Positions 8,184-17,743 are shown, numbered from the stretch's first letter. The stretch: 64,000 nucleotides of DNA from Neptuniibacter sp. CAU 1671 (GCF_029222905.1 NZ_JARHUE010000006.1:62001-126000), one strand, 5' to 3'. The notes: a model not told the origin generated them from the letters alone. Numbers and translations are program-made.

Positions 8184-8440
8184 GAGAGTCACCCTAGAGT
8201 AAGTAAGTTAAAACGTACCGACTTGTCAGCGTGTTGCTCTTAGAGGCAACATCGGCCAAGACAAGACATGCATAGAACAAAATTTGGGCGATTTTATCAG
8301 CGCTCTGATCGGCTGTATAGTCGACTGCAGAAGGAGATCCCATTGCCTTTTGTGGGTAAAGGCTAAACTCAATACACGGCCTGTTGTTCGGTTAGGGCGT
8401 GTCAGAAAAATAAAAACTTGTGATTGCGAAAGGATACGGA

Positions 8441-11146
8441 ATGTTGCGTTGGTTGATTGCTGTTGTGCTGGTTGTTCTGCTGATGGTGCACAATCTGCCC
8501 TATTTGTTACGGGATCAGGCGGTTATCTGGTTACGTAGCCATGGTGCTGAGGATGCCCGGCTTAGCGCAGTAGAGATCAACTGGTTTAAAGGTGAGTTCA
8601 GACTGCAGGGGCTTAAAGCTACCGCCGCAGAACGACCACCGATGCAGATTGACCAGCTTGAATTGGGTATAGATTACGCGGCGCTGTCAGACAAACGCCT
8701 GTTGCTGAAACTGATTGACCTGTCCGGGGTGCAGATGGGGGTGAGACAAACCGCGGATGCTTTATGGCTGGGTCCTATTAACCTGCTGGCGTTACAGAGT
8801 CAGGAAGCTGAACCCGAAGCGGCTGAGCCTGACGCACCCAGTGAGTGGAGTGTCGGTTTTAGTAAAATCGAGCTGAGTAACATTGATTGGCAGGCAGAGC
8901 TGCCAAATCAGACCCACCGCCTGACCCTTAACCAAGCGTCCGTTCAGGATCTGCTGTTGTGGGCGCCTGAGCAGGCCACCCAACTTAAACTTGAGGGGGC
9001 TCTGAACGGTGCGCCGATCAATCTTCAGTCAGAAGCACTGCCTCTGCCAGAGCAAAAAAGTACGCGGCTGAAAATAAAGTTGCAGGACTTCCCGGTGCAC
9101 AGCCTGACCGCGCCCTGGGTGCCGGGATTGCGCGCCCGAGTCGATCTGGATCTGGCGATTGATGCCAGCAGCAACCTTGCACAACAGTCTTTCACCGTGC
9201 AACAGCAGGGCTCCATCCGGATCAGAAATCTGTCCTTTTCACAGGAAAGTCTGGCGCTGTCTCAGCAGGCACTGGACTGGAGTGGTAACGCTTCGGTCGT
9301 CTGGCAGGAGGGCGCACTGCAACAACTGGCCACAGACAGTCAGGTAAGCCTTGAAGGCAGTGAATTAAGTCAGGGTGATGAGTCTTTCGCGCTGGGTTCC
9401 GGGCGTTTTAATGCTGTTGTGAATGGCACATTATCTGATCTGAAAGCCAGCCTGACTGATCTGCAGGTGAGTCAGTTGGACGCCCGTTTGCCGGGGCAGC
9501 AGTACCAGCTGCAGCAGGGCGAACTCAGTGCTGATCTGCAGTTGCAGGATGGCCTGCCGAGGCTGATTCAGCTGGCTTCCCTGAACCTGACCCAACTGGC
9601 ACTGGCGATCGGTAATTCCGACCCTTATCGGATTGGTGTTGCGCAGCTAACAACTCAGGGTGAGATGACGGCTGATCCGGAAAATCGCTGGCAGGCGGTT
9701 ATCCCTGTTTTGTCTGTGCAAAACACCCAGCTCAGTCGGTCCGGGACGGCGCTGGTATTACTTGCCGGGCTTGACGGGCAGAACATCGATGTTGCCAATA
9801 ACGCAGAGCAGGTCAGTGTTGCTGGCGTGCGGTTTAACCAGCTACAGGTGCAGGGGCAAGACCAGACCCTGAGTCAGTGGCAGCAGATTGAGCTGGATGC
9901 TCTGAAGCTGCAGCAGATGCAGAGCCTGCAGATTAACCAGATGACCCTGAGTGGTGGTCGCAACCGTCTGCTGTTGTCAGAACAGCGTCAGCCGGTTGAA
10001 TTTAACTGGTTGATTGAGCGTTTGCAGCCTGAGCAAAGCACAACATCTGCGACAGTTTCTACACCGCAATCGGATGCAGAACCTTTTAAAGTGAAGATCA
10101 ACCGGGTCATTGTTAAAGGGGATAACCGCATCGCCTTTGTTGATCAGGGGGTGAAGCCGGTACTTAACACAGAACTGGAGCTGAAGAAGCTGCAACTGGA
10201 TGCGCTCGACACCGGCTCTGATCAGCCCACCCGATTTGAACTGCAAAGCCAGCTCGGAAAATTCACCCAGTTGAACGCACAGGGGCAGATGGAGCTTTTC
10301 TCCGGTAATTATGGTGGTGACTGGACTGTGGACCTTAAAGCGCTGGACCTGCCGATGGTCAGCCCCTATTTCAGCCAATTTACCGGTTATCTACTGCGCA
10401 ACGGTCAGCTGAATATCAGCAGCCGAGGCAGCGTGAAAAAGCGCAAACTGGACGGCAAAACCGATATCTTCCTGAACCGTATCGAAGTGCAGCGGGATAA
10501 AAGTGACCGCAGTGATGCGTTTAACGAAAAAGTGACCATGCCGCTGGAAACAGCGCTGATGGTGCTGAAGGACAAAGACGAAAATATTGAACTGGATCTG
10601 GAGCTGAACGGCTCGCTGGATGACCCGCAGTTTGGTTATCAGGCCATCATTAACAAACTGGCAGGCAAGGGTCTGAAAAATGCCGCATTTGGTTATCTGA
10701 CTAAATCCCTGCAGCCCTTTGGGGCGCTGATTACAGTGGCGCAAATGGCGATGGATGCGGCGGAAAAAGGCAGCTTTATCCAGTTGCAGCCGGTGCTGTT
10801 TGAACCACTTTCCGCCGAACTGAGTGGTGATGGCAAAACTTACATGAACAAACTGGCGGCGATGCTGCAGGAACGTCCAGCCATGCGGCTGAATATCTGC
10901 GGTCAGGTGGTTGCAGCCGATGCCGAACCGATGCTTAAACAGCTGACCGATGCTAATCGTAAAGCCACGCCTGAAGAGCTAAAGGCACTGCTGCAAACTG
11001 AACTGCAGGCGCTGGCTGCGGCAAGAGGCGATCAGATCAAAACGGCATTGTCGCAGCAAAACGTCAGTGTAGAGCGCCTCTTTACCTGTTATCCGCAGGT
11101 GGATCCGGCGGCTACCGGTGAGCCGCGTACCCTGTTAGGTCTTTAA
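8441..11146 (+). CDS. Large AsmA-like DUF748 envelope protein
   Basis: 901 residues if started at ATG 8441, which has AAGGA six bases upstream; a GTG at 8420 in frame is less likely. One N-terminal membrane anchor (LRWLIAVVLVVLLMVHNLPYLL), then a long periplasmic region of repeated beta-strand character rich in Gln and Leu. The part after about residue 550 (FKVKINRVIVKGDNRIAFVDQG ... YGGDWTVDLKALDLPMVSPYF ... LNISSRG) matches the DUF748/AsmA-like pattern. Proteins of this type bridge inner and outer membrane and are linked to phospholipid transport; applying that here is inference. It converges with ybbP, overlapping it by four bases. Confidence 0.75.
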   Translation: MLRWLIAVVLVVLLMVHNLPYLLRDQAVIWLRSHGAEDARLSAVEINWFKGEFRLQGLKATAAERPPMQIDQLELGIDYAALSDKRLLLKLIDLSGVQMGVRQTADALWLGPINLLALQSQEAEPEAAEPDAPSEWSVGFSKIELSNIDWQAELPNQTHRLTLNQASVQDLLLWAPEQATQLKLEGALNGAPINLQSEALPLPEQKSTRLKIKLQDFPVHSLTAPWVPGLRARVDLDLAIDASSNLAQQSFTVQQQGSIRIRNLSFSQESLALSQQALDWSGNASVVWQEGALQQLATDSQVSLEGSELSQGDESFALGSGRFNAVVNGTLSDLKASLTDLQVSQLDARLPGQQYQLQQGELSADLQLQDGLPRLIQLASLNLTQLALAIGNSDPYRIGVAQLTTQGEMTADPENRWQAVIPVLSVQNTQLSRSGTALVLLAGLDGQNIDVANNAEQVSVAGVRFNQLQVQGQDQTLSQWQQIELDALKLQQMQSLQINQMTLSGGRNRLLLSEQRQPVEFNWLIERLQPEQSTTSATVSTPQSDAEPFKVKINRVIVKGDNRIAFVDQGVKPVLNTELELKKLQLDALDTGSDQPTRFELQSQLGKFTQLNAQGQMELFSGNYGGDWTVDLKALDLPMVSPYFSQFTGYLLRNGQLNISSRGSVKKRKLDGKTDIFLNRIEVQRDKSDRSDAFNEKVTMPLETALMVLKDKDENIELDLELNGSLDDPQFGYQAIINKLAGKGLKNAAFGYLTKSLQPFGALITVAQMAMDAAEKGSFIQLQPVLFEPLSAELSGDGKTYMNKLAAMLQERPAMRLNICGQVVAADAEPMLKQLTDANRKATPEELKALLQTELQALAAARGDQIKTALSQQNVSVERLFTCYPQVDPAATGEPRTLLGL

Positions 11147-13605
11147 AGCTGCTGGCGTAACAGCCGGTAACTGGCGGACAGACTTTTCGAACGGTGACTG
11201 ATCAAGCCCATCGTTACAAACAGCACAAGACTGCCCAGTGGCAATGCCCACCAGAGGGTGGGGTGCAGCACCGGCTCCAGTTGCAACAGGCGCTGATGTA
11301 CCGGCCACAGACTCAGTTCGGTAATCGCCACCGCCAGCAGGCCAGTGCAGCCACCGGTCAGCGCCAGTTCCAAAAGGTCCAATTGGCGACAACGCGTCCC
11401 ACTGGCACCCAGTGTTCGTAGCAGGGCATTCTCTTTCTGACGTTGCTCCAGCTCCTGATGCAGGGTGGTGTAGACCAGCAGCAGGGCTGCCAGAGCCGCC
11501 AGTAACAACAGCAGGGTTGAGAGCTGCGCCAGTTGTCCCAGCAGGGTTTGCAGCTGATTCAGTAGCTGTCGCACGTCGATCAGCGTCAGGGTCGGGTGAT
11601 TTTGCAGCAGATTGCGGTTGATCTCCCCAGCCCGGTCCCCCAGATGAAAGCTGGTGATAAAACTGGCGGGCAGTTCATTCAGTTGCGCCGGTGTGAAGAT
11701 ATAAAAGAAGTTGGGCTGGAAGGAGTCCCAGCGCAAAGTCCGCAAACTGTTGATGGGCACTTCAACGCGGGTGCCGCCGATATCAAACCCAAGTAGATCG
11801 CCAACTTTCAGCCCCAGCTCATCAGCCAGTTTCTCTTCCACCGATACGCCGGGTTGGTCCGGTTGCCAGTTGCCCTGTGTCAGGCTGTTATGCGCCGGTA
11901 TTGAGTCTGCCCAAGTGAGGTTGAGTTCGCGGTTGAGGGAGCCGTGGCTTAGTTGTTCGGCGTTCAGTGTATCCGCCAGCGGTGCCTGATTGAGTGCGGT
12001 TAGGCGGCCGCGGTAGATCGGCCACAGCTGCGTCCCAATGTCAGCCTGTTGCAGGATGTTGATGACATCATCGGTTTCCCAGGGTTGCACGTTAATCAGG
12101 AAGTGATCGGGTGTGTTGGCAGGCAGTTCTGCCCGCCAGCGCTGCATCAGGTCGGTCAGTGCGAGGTAATTGATACTCAGCAGGCTTAACAGCAGGCAGG
12201 TGACCGGTATCTGTAAACGATACCAGCGCTGTTGCTGCTGGATGCGGCTTTGCAACAGGCTGCCAAGGTGCAGTCGGTTCTGCAACAGGTGGCCAAACAA
12301 TACCATCAGACGGGCACCCAGCCAGGCAATCAGCAGTGCGCTCAGCAACAAAATACCCATCAGCAGCAGGCTCAAAACCAGACTGTTAAGATAGAAAAAG
12401 CCACTCAGCAAGATAAACAGACCCAGCACCAGATAGCTGATGCGAACCGGATAGCCGCTGCTTTGCAGCTGTTCATGAAACAGATCGGCAGGAGCGGTGC
12501 GGCATAACTGCTTCAGAGCTGGCAGAGACAGGGCCACCACTAACATGCCGCCCATTGCCGGGCCCAGCAGATAAAACAGCGGTCGGGTAGGTGGGATCGG
12601 TTGTGGCAGCATGTCTGCCAGCAACAGAAACAGACCCTGTTGCGCAAACAGGGCGAGCAGGGTACCCACCAGTGCAGCGATAAACCAGTAGCCCAAAAGC
12701 TGCAGCAGATACACCCCGGCAAGCTGAGCGCGGTTCAGGCCGAGCGTCCGCAGCAGCGCCGCCCGCCGATTTTGCAGTCGGGTAAAACGGCGCAGGCTGA
12801 GAAAAATAGTCAGACCCGAAATCAGCAGGGTGAGAAACGCCACCAGTTTCAAAAACGCCGAGGCCCGGCTCAGGGCGCTGCCGCGCCGGTCCTCCTCCTC
12901 ATCAATCGCAATCAGTCGTTCGCTGGTTTCAAGACCGTCTTTGAATTGTTGTTGCAGGGTACTGATGGCCTCCGGCTCACCGGCAAATAACAGGCGGTAT
13001 TGGGCGCGAGAGCCGGGCAATAGAAGTCCGGTAGAGGCCAGGTCATCTGCCCGAATGATTGCCTGAGGATTAAAGCTGACAAAACCCCGGCCACGGTCGG
13101 GTGAGCTGATCAGCGTATGGCTGATGATAAAGTCCCGCTCGCCCAAAGTAAGACTGTCTCCCAATGCCAGGCCCAGCCGTTCCAGAATGGCTGATTCGAC
13201 CCAGATATGGCCGGTTGCAGGTAACGCTGATGTGGAGGAAGGTTGCAGGTGTATTTCGCCACGCAACGGATAACCCGATTGCGCGGCACGCAGGGAGATC
13301 AGTAAAAACTGTTGCTCTGTGCTGGCCATGGTCGCCAGTTGAGTGACGCCGCTGTGCCGGATGCCCAGCTTTTCTGCCGCTTCTGTCCGTTGCGGATGCA
13401 GCGGGCGGGTGCTTTGCAGGATAAGATCTGCGCCCAGCAGCTCTGCGCCTTTACGGCTGAGACTGTGATCCAGTCGGTCGCCCATCACCGCCATCAGGCT
13501 GGTGGTAAAGATGGCCAGAATCAGCGCCAGAAACAGTGCCCGGCATTCGGGCAGGGTAAATCCCGCCAGGGTTTGCCTGATTGCCAGTGCGCCGAGGGCT
13601 CTCAT
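11143..13605 (-). CDS. ybbP: FtsX-type ABC transporter permease (YbbP-like)
   Basis: 820 residues, the length of E. coli YbbP. It has an N-terminal membrane helix, a periplasmic domain (about residues 45-245), three helices around 255-360, further helices near 395-440 and 465-485, a second periplasmic domain (about 490-690) and three helices at the C-terminus. This duplicated FtsX layout fits the large MacB/YbbP permeases. With YbbA it forms an ABC complex of the LolCDE/MacB class that works on envelope substrates rather than pumping small solutes; the substrate is unknown. The ATG overlaps the ybbA stop (ATGA), so the two are translationally coupled. Confidence 0.88.
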   Translation of the reverse strand: MRALGALAIRQTLAGFTLPECRALFLALILAIFTTSLMAVMGDRLDHSLSRKGAELLGADLILQSTRPLHPQRTEAAEKLGIRHSGVTQLATMASTEQQFLLISLRAAQSGYPLRGEIHLQPSSTSALPATGHIWVESAILERLGLALGDSLTLGERDFIISHTLISSPDRGRGFVSFNPQAIIRADDLASTGLLLPGSRAQYRLLFAGEPEAISTLQQQFKDGLETSERLIAIDEEEDRRGSALSRASAFLKLVAFLTLLISGLTIFLSLRRFTRLQNRRAALLRTLGLNRAQLAGVYLLQLLGYWFIAALVGTLLALFAQQGLFLLLADMLPQPIPPTRPLFYLLGPAMGGMLVVALSLPALKQLCRTAPADLFHEQLQSSGYPVRISYLVLGLFILLSGFFYLNSLVLSLLLMGILLLSALLIAWLGARLMVLFGHLLQNRLHLGSLLQSRIQQQQRWYRLQIPVTCLLLSLLSINYLALTDLMQRWRAELPANTPDHFLINVQPWETDDVINILQQADIGTQLWPIYRGRLTALNQAPLADTLNAEQLSHGSLNRELNLTWADSIPAHNSLTQGNWQPDQPGVSVEEKLADELGLKVGDLLGFDIGGTRVEVPINSLRTLRWDSFQPNFFYIFTPAQLNELPASFITSFHLGDRAGEINRNLLQNHPTLTLIDVRQLLNQLQTLLGQLAQLSTLLLLLAALAALLLVYTTLHQELEQRQKENALLRTLGASGTRCRQLDLLELALTGGCTGLLAVAITELSLWPVHQRLLQLEPVLHPTLWWALPLGSLVLFVTMGLISHRSKSLSASYRLLRQQL

Positions 13606-14303
13606 ACTGTGTGTTCCTGCAACTGACCGTTATCGAGATGGAACACCCGTTGGCAACGCTGAGCCAGTGCCGGATCGTGGGTGATCAGAATCAGCGTAGT
13701 GCCCTCTGAGGCGTTCATCTGCAGCAGTTGTTCAATGATCTGCTCGCCGGTGTGCTGATCCAGGTTGCCGGTGGGTTCATCGGCAAACAGCAGTGTAGGC
13801 TGGGTGGCAAAAGCACGGGCAATTGCGACACGTTGTTGTTCACCGCCGGAAAGCTGAGCAGGTTTGTGGTGTAGCCTGTGGCTCAGGCCGACCTGTTCAA
13901 GCCGGGCGGTGGCAATGGTTTTAGCTTGTTTGTTGCCCAGTATCTGCAGGGGCAGCATGACATTGCCCAGCGCATCAAGCTCAGGCAGCAGGTGAAAAGA
14001 CTGAAACACAAAGCTGATCGAGGCTGCTCGGAAGGCGGACTGCTGTTTGTCACTTAGTTCAGTCAGGGTTCGACCGCACAGTGCAATACTGCCTGCGGAA
14101 GGTTCATCCAGCCCGGCCAGCAGGCTCAGCAGGGAAGACTTCCCTGCACCCGAGGGGCCGGTAATGGCAACGGTTTCACCCGGTTTGATCTGCAGGTTGA
14201 TCTTGCTGAACAGGTGGATGGGACCCGCTTGAGTCGCAAACTGTTTTGCGACATCCTGAGCGTTAATGACAAATTGAGTTTCGACTGGATTGGAGAGATC
14301 CAT
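13602..14303 (-). CDS. ybbA: ABC transporter ATPase (LolD/YbbA-like)
   Basis: 233 residues with Walker [10 protein letters not shown] (about residue 46), Q-loop [21 protein letters not shown], signature [14 protein letters not shown] and Walker [13 protein letters not shown] followed by the H-switch HD. The sequence between Walker A and the signature is of the MacB/LolD type. It energises the YbbP permease. Its ATG (14303-14301) lies in a CATG that also contains the tesA start on the other strand, so each gene's promoter must lie inside the other's coding sequence. The gene pair opposite tesA is conserved in E. coli and Pseudomonas. Confidence 0.9.
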   Translation of the reverse strand: MDLSNPVETQFVINAQDVAKQFATQAGPIHLFSKINLQIKPGETVAITGPSGAGKSSLLSLLAGLDEPSAGSIALCGRTLTELSDKQQSAFRAASISFVFQSFHLLPELDALGNVMLPLQILGNKQAKTIATARLEQVGLSHRLHHKPAQLSGGEQQRVAIARAFATQPTLLFADEPTGNLDQHTGEQIIEQLLQMNASEGTTLILITHDPALAQRCQRVFHLDNGQLQEHTV

Positions 14304-14904
14304 GCTACGTCCGTTGTTGTTTCTGATCGTTTTAGCTCTGACTGGCCCGGTGTCTGCCGGTTCCCTGATCGTGCTGGGTGACAGCCTGTCTGCGGCCTAT
14401 AAGATGGCGCCGGAGCAGGGCTGGGTCGCGCTGCTTGAAAAGCGGTTACAACAGGAAGGGTATGACGTGTCTGTGACTAACGCCAGTGTCAGCGGTGATA
14501 CCACGCAGAATGGCATTGCCCGGCTGAAGCCTTTGCTGGCGCAGAATACGCCGGATATCGTCGTGATTGAACTGGGGGGTAATGATGGCCTGCGCGGTAT
14601 GCCGCCATTGTTAATTCGGCGCAACCTGCAAAAACTGATTGATATGGCAGAGGATGCGGGTGCGCAGGTGCTGCTGTTGGGTATCCAGATCCCCACCAAC
14701 TACGGCCCGGCTTACACCCGGCAGTTTACGTCCATCTACCCGGATCTGGCTGAAGACAATGATATCCCGCTGGTACCCTTTTTTTTGCAGGGGGTGGCGC
14801 TGAAACCGGAGCTGATGCAACAGGATGGGATCCATCCGAATGCTGACGCACAGCCTTATCTGGTGGATGCGGTGTGGCCTCATCTGACCCCGCTGCTGGA
14901 TTGA
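14302..14904 (+). CDS. tesA: Periplasmic lysophospholipase / thioesterase I
   Basis: About 200 residues, an SGNH hydrolase. Signal peptide [20 protein letters not shown], then the nucleophile block LVLGDSLSAAY (GDSL), Gly in SVSGDT, Asn in ELGGNDGLRG and the Asp/His pair in DGIHPNADAQ. It hydrolyses lysophospholipids and acyl-CoA thioesters in the periplasm. I start at ATG 14302 (GGAGAG at 14292-14297) rather than the upstream TTG. It is head-to-head with ybbA and ends at a bidirectional terminator shared with sodB. Confidence 0.94.
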   Translation: MLRPLLFLIVLALTGPVSAGSLIVLGDSLSAAYKMAPEQGWVALLEKRLQQEGYDVSVTNASVSGDTTQNGIARLKPLLAQNTPDIVVIELGGNDGLRGMPPLLIRRNLQKLIDMAEDAGAQVLLLGIQIPTNYGPAYTRQFTSIYPDLAEDNDIPLVPFFLQGVALKPELMQQDGIHPNADAQPYLVDAVWPHLTPLLD

Positions 14905-14910
14905 AGACAC

Positions 14911-14938
14911 AAAAAAAGCCGCTTGATAGCGGCTTTTC
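14911..14938. terminator. Bidirectional terminator between tesA and sodB
   Basis: AAGCCGC/GCGGCTT stem (about 14915-14935) with A's on the left and TTTT on the right; it sits between two convergent genes and can serve both. Confidence 0.88.
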
Positions 14939-14952
14939 TGATACAGATTCGA

Positions 14953-15534
14953 TTACGCCAGGTTAGCGTTAGCGAAGTCCCAGTTTACCAGTGCCCAGAA
15001 GGCTTTCAGATAGTCAGGACGCACGTTACGGTAATCGATGTAGTAAGCGTGTTCCCACAGGTCACAGGTCAGCAGCGCAGTCTGGCCAGCAGTCATTGGG
15101 GTGCCAGCATTGCTGGTGTTAACGATTTCCAGAGAACCGTCAGCGTTTTTAACCAACCAGGTCCAGCTAGAGCCGAAGTTGTTCACGGCTTTGTCGTTGA
15201 ACTCTTCCTGGAACGCGGCAAAAGAACCCCACTTGGCGTTGATGGCATCAGCTACGGCGCCAGTTGGCTCACCACCACCGTTTGGTGACAGGCAGTTCCA
15301 GTAGAAGGTGTGGTTCCAGATCTGAGCAGCGTTGTTGAAAACACCGCCCGCAGGCGCGGAAGTGATGATCTCTTCCAGAGATTTACCTTCATATTCGGTG
15401 CCAGGCACCAGACCGTTCAGCTTAACAACGTATGTGTTGTGGTGTTTGCCGTGGTGGTAATCCAGTGTTTCAGAAGAGATGTGTGGTTCCAGTGCGTCCT
15501 TGGCATAGGGCAGCGGTGGCAGTTCAAAGCTCAT
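14953..15534 (-). CDS. sodB: Iron superoxide dismutase
   Basis: 193 residues. Metal ligands are visible: His27 in LDYHHGKHH, His75 in IWNHTFYW, and the Asp/His pair in [14 protein letters not shown] near 158-162. Gln71 in NNAAQIW, at the position that discriminates Fe from Mn enzymes, marks this as the iron type. It removes superoxide in the cytoplasm. The ATG has AAGGTGAG upstream. It is transcribed alone from a 263-base upstream region that also contains a 15-base palindrome at 15693-15707. Confidence 0.97.
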   Translation of the reverse strand: MSFELPPLPYAKDALEPHISSETLDYHHGKHHNTYVVKLNGLVPGTEYEGKSLEEIITSAPAGGVFNNAAQIWNHTFYWNCLSPNGGGEPTGAVADAINAKWGSFAAFQEEFNDKAVNNFGSSWTWLVKNADGSLEIVNTSNAGTPMTAGQTALLTCDLWEHAYYIDYRNVRPDYLKAFWALVNWDFANANLA

Positions 15535-15690
15535 AGTCTCACCTTAGAATAAGTCGAATACGGAAAGATCGGATTATCAAATACCGTTATGGGGCCCGGT
15601 TCCATGACATTCAAGAGCAGTTACCGGACTTCTTGTAGGTGCAGAAATAATAGCACCCTGTCTGGGGCTTTTCATGCCACAAAAAGTGTG

Positions 15691-15710
15691 TGTTTTGCGT
15701 CGCAAAAACA
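15691..15710. promoter_or_regulatory. Palindrome between sodB and the 94-residue gene
   Basis: TTTTGCG (15693-15699), one base, CGCAAAA (15701-15707), extended by TG/CA with one extra A. A compact odd palindrome in a divergent intergenic region looks like a binding site for a dimeric repressor. No regulator can be named from it. Confidence 0.4.
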
Positions 15711-15797
15711 GGTTGAGACTAAAGTTTGCTGCATCCAGGCATCAATAACCCATAGAATGCCGGGTCTGAATAGGAAACTGTCAAAGAGAAAATTGAT

Positions 15798-16082
15798 ATG
15801 TATAAAGTATTTATCTGGATTGCCATCGTTGCCCTGGGGGTACTGGTGATCAAAACACAGTTTCTGACCTCCAGTACCTTCACGCCCTTCAAACAGGGCT
15901 GTATGCAGATTGAGGGTTCCACTGAAGCACGTTGTGACTGTCTCTCCCGTTATGTGCATAAACACTTCAGTGACAATGATGTGAAGCTGATCATGGCGGA
16001 TCAGGTTAAAGAACCTGCCTTTAAAGCCAAGGTAAATGAAGTGATTTCCCTGGGCTTTCAGAGCTGCGCGGCGGAAGAGTGA
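15798..16082 (+). CDS. Small membrane-anchored four-cysteine protein
   Basis: 94 residues: an N-terminal membrane anchor or uncleaved signal (YKVFIWIAIVALGVLVI), then a compact polar domain with cysteines in GCMQIEG, RCDCLSRY and FQSCAAEE. Four cysteines in an exported domain suggest two disulfides, or metal or heme-free redox chemistry; no CxxCH is present. The ribosome binding site is weak (GAGA). The gene lies between sodB and cysQ and its 3' end overlaps the cysQ 3' end by 25 bases. I do not recognise a family. Confidence 0.6.
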   Translation: MYKVFIWIAIVALGVLVIKTQFLTSSTFTPFKQGCMQIEGSTEARCDCLSRYVHKHFSDNDVKLIMADQVKEPAFKAKVNEVISLGFQSCAAEE

Positions 16083-16897
16083 CCGGGTTGTTGCAGCAGT
16101 TCGACCGGAAACAAGGGGTCGGCTGCTGCAAAAAAGGCCGGATTCACCAATGACTCCCTCTCGTTATACCGCAATGGTTGCAGCGTCTCTGCGTTGACTA
16201 ACCGTCCGCCGGCGGCTTCCAACAATGCCTGCCCTGCGGCTGTATCCCATTCGCTGGTCGGAAACAGGCGTGGATAAAAATCTGCGTACCCCTCCGCCAG
16301 CAGGCAAAATTTAAGAGCACTGCCGGCGTGCAATGAATCGATATGTCTGAACTGATTCTGGACCTGTTTCAACAGGGCGGCATTAGCCTGCTGCCCATGG
16401 CGTCGGCTTTCCGCCACAATCAGGGTCTCACTCAGGATACGACTGCGGATATGGGTTGCTTCTTTGCCGGGTTCACGCTTGAAGGCCCCTAGCTGACGAC
16501 TGCCCCAGTAAGCGGTTCCGCTGAGCGGGATATAGATCATACCCAGTACCGGTTCATGGTTTTCAATCAGGGCAATGTTGATGGTGAATTCACCGTTACG
16601 GTGAATAAATTCCTTGGTGCCATCCAGTGGATCAATACACCAGAACAGCGGCCACTGCTGACGTGTATCCAAAGAGATGTCAGCGGCTTCTTCACTCAGC
16701 TGAGGCAACTCGGGCGTCAGTTTCAATAAACCTTCGTGGATGATTTCATGGGCTCTGAGGTCTGCCGCCGTGACAGGCGAGTGGTCTGATTTTGTCTGAA
16801 TTTTGAAGTCAGGCGAGCGATACACATCGAGAATGGCATTGGCTGCCTGATGGCAGATTGCAAGCAATGGTTCAATTAATCCGGCATGGTCAAGCAT
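16058..16897 (-). CDS. cysQ: 3'(2'),5'-bisphosphate nucleotidase
   Basis: 279 residues of the inositol monophosphatase superfamily. Metal-binding motifs are LSEEAADI (Glu), WCIDPLDGTKEF (the DPLDGT signature, about residue 86) and SEWDTAAGQALLEAAGG (WDTAAG, about 218). It dephosphorylates PAP, the by-product of sulfate assimilation, to AMP. The start at 16897 gives MLDHAGLIEPLLAICHQAA. Its position beside yrfG takes the place that nudE holds in E. coli. Confidence 0.93.
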   Translation of the reverse strand: MLDHAGLIEPLLAICHQAANAILDVYRSPDFKIQTKSDHSPVTAADLRAHEIIHEGLLKLTPELPQLSEEAADISLDTRQQWPLFWCIDPLDGTKEFIHRNGEFTINIALIENHEPVLGMIYIPLSGTAYWGSRQLGAFKREPGKEATHIRSRILSETLIVAESRRHGQQANAALLKQVQNQFRHIDSLHAGSALKFCLLAEGYADFYPRLFPTSEWDTAAGQALLEAAGGRLVNAETLQPLRYNERESLVNPAFFAAADPLFPVELLQQPGHSSAAQL

Positions 16898-17021
16898 GGG
16901 GCACCTCGCACAACATCCGCATGGCTCCGCTATCGAAAACGCACAGGGACAAACCTAGGACCTGTGTGCATAAGCATAGTTTCCCGGGGCGATTTTTGTG
17001 GCGCAGACAAGGGTATTTTTC

Positions 17022-17049
17022 TTTTCATAGCGCCGGGCGAGGGTATACT
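17022..17049 (+). promoter_or_regulatory. Candidate yrfG promoter
   Basis: TTTTCA (17022-17027), 16 bases, TATACT (17044-17049). It would place the transcript start near 17056, only about 25 bases before the yrfG ATG. Confidence 0.5.
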
Positions 17050-17080
17050 GAATTTATGCAAACTTACAAAAAACAACGTC

Positions 17081-17743
17081 ATGGTTGACTGGCAAGAGAT
17101 AGAGACTGTCCTGCTGGATATGGACGGGACGTTGCTCGACCTGCACTTCGACAGCCACTTCTGGTTAGAACATCTGCCGCTGCGTTATGCGGAAATTCAT
17201 CAACTGGACCCGGATGAGGCGCGTAACTGGCTGCATGAGCGGATTGTGCAGGAGCAGGGGCATCTGCATTGGTACTGTATCGATTACTGGACCCGAGAGC
17301 TCAATGTGCCAATTAACGCGTTAAAACTCGAAGTGGCTGACCGCATCGCTTTTCGGCCCCATGTGCAGGACTTTCTTGCAGAGCTTAAACAGCAGAAGAT
17401 CCGCAGCGTTATTGTGACCAATGCGCATCAGGACAGTCTGATGCTGAAGATCAAACATACCGGGCTGGATCAACTGGTGGATAAGGTGATCTGTTCACAT
17501 GATCTGGGCCTTCCCAAAGAGGACCCCCGCTTCTGGGATCAGCTGCTTGAGGTTGAACCCTTTGACGCCGCCCATACATTATTGGTGGACGACAGTCTGC
17601 CGGTTCTGCAAAGCGCAAGGCAGTACGGCATCCGTTATCTGTTATCCATTTATCAACCGGACAGTGAGAAGCCGCACCGTCAGATTGATGAGTTTGCTGC
17701 GATCCATCACTTTAATGAGATTTTTCCGGATAAAACACGCTGA
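17081..17743 (+). CDS. yrfG: HAD-family GMP/IMP nucleotidase YrfG
   Basis: 220 residues. HAD motif I is LLDMDGTLLDL, motif II IVTNAH, motif III K in LPKEDPRFW and motif IV LLVDDSLPVL. Order and length agree with E. coli YrfG, a purine mononucleotide 5'-phosphatase. I start at ATG 17081; the upstream in-frame extension to 16886 has no family similarity. No Shine-Dalgarno sequence precedes the ATG, and a ten-codon frame (17056-17088) overlaps the start. The stop codon abuts the hslR ATG. Context yrfG-hslR-hslO-pckA is conserved with enterics. Confidence 0.88.
   Translation: MVDWQEIETVLLDMDGTLLDLHFDSHFWLEHLPLRYAEIHQLDPDEARNWLHERIVQEQGHLHWYCIDYWTRELNVPINALKLEVADRIAFRPHVQDFLAELKQQKIRSVIVTNAHQDSLMLKIKHTGLDQLVDKVICSHDLGLPKEDPRFWDQLLEVEPFDAAHTLLVDDSLPVLQSARQYGIRYLLSIYQPDSEKPHRQIDEFAAIHHFNEIFPDKTR

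Noticed and set aside
8232..8251. TGTTGC...GCAACA inverted repeat upstream of the DUF748 gene
   Set aside because: Six-base arms without T-tract, no conserved spacing to a promoter; too weak to call an operator or terminator.
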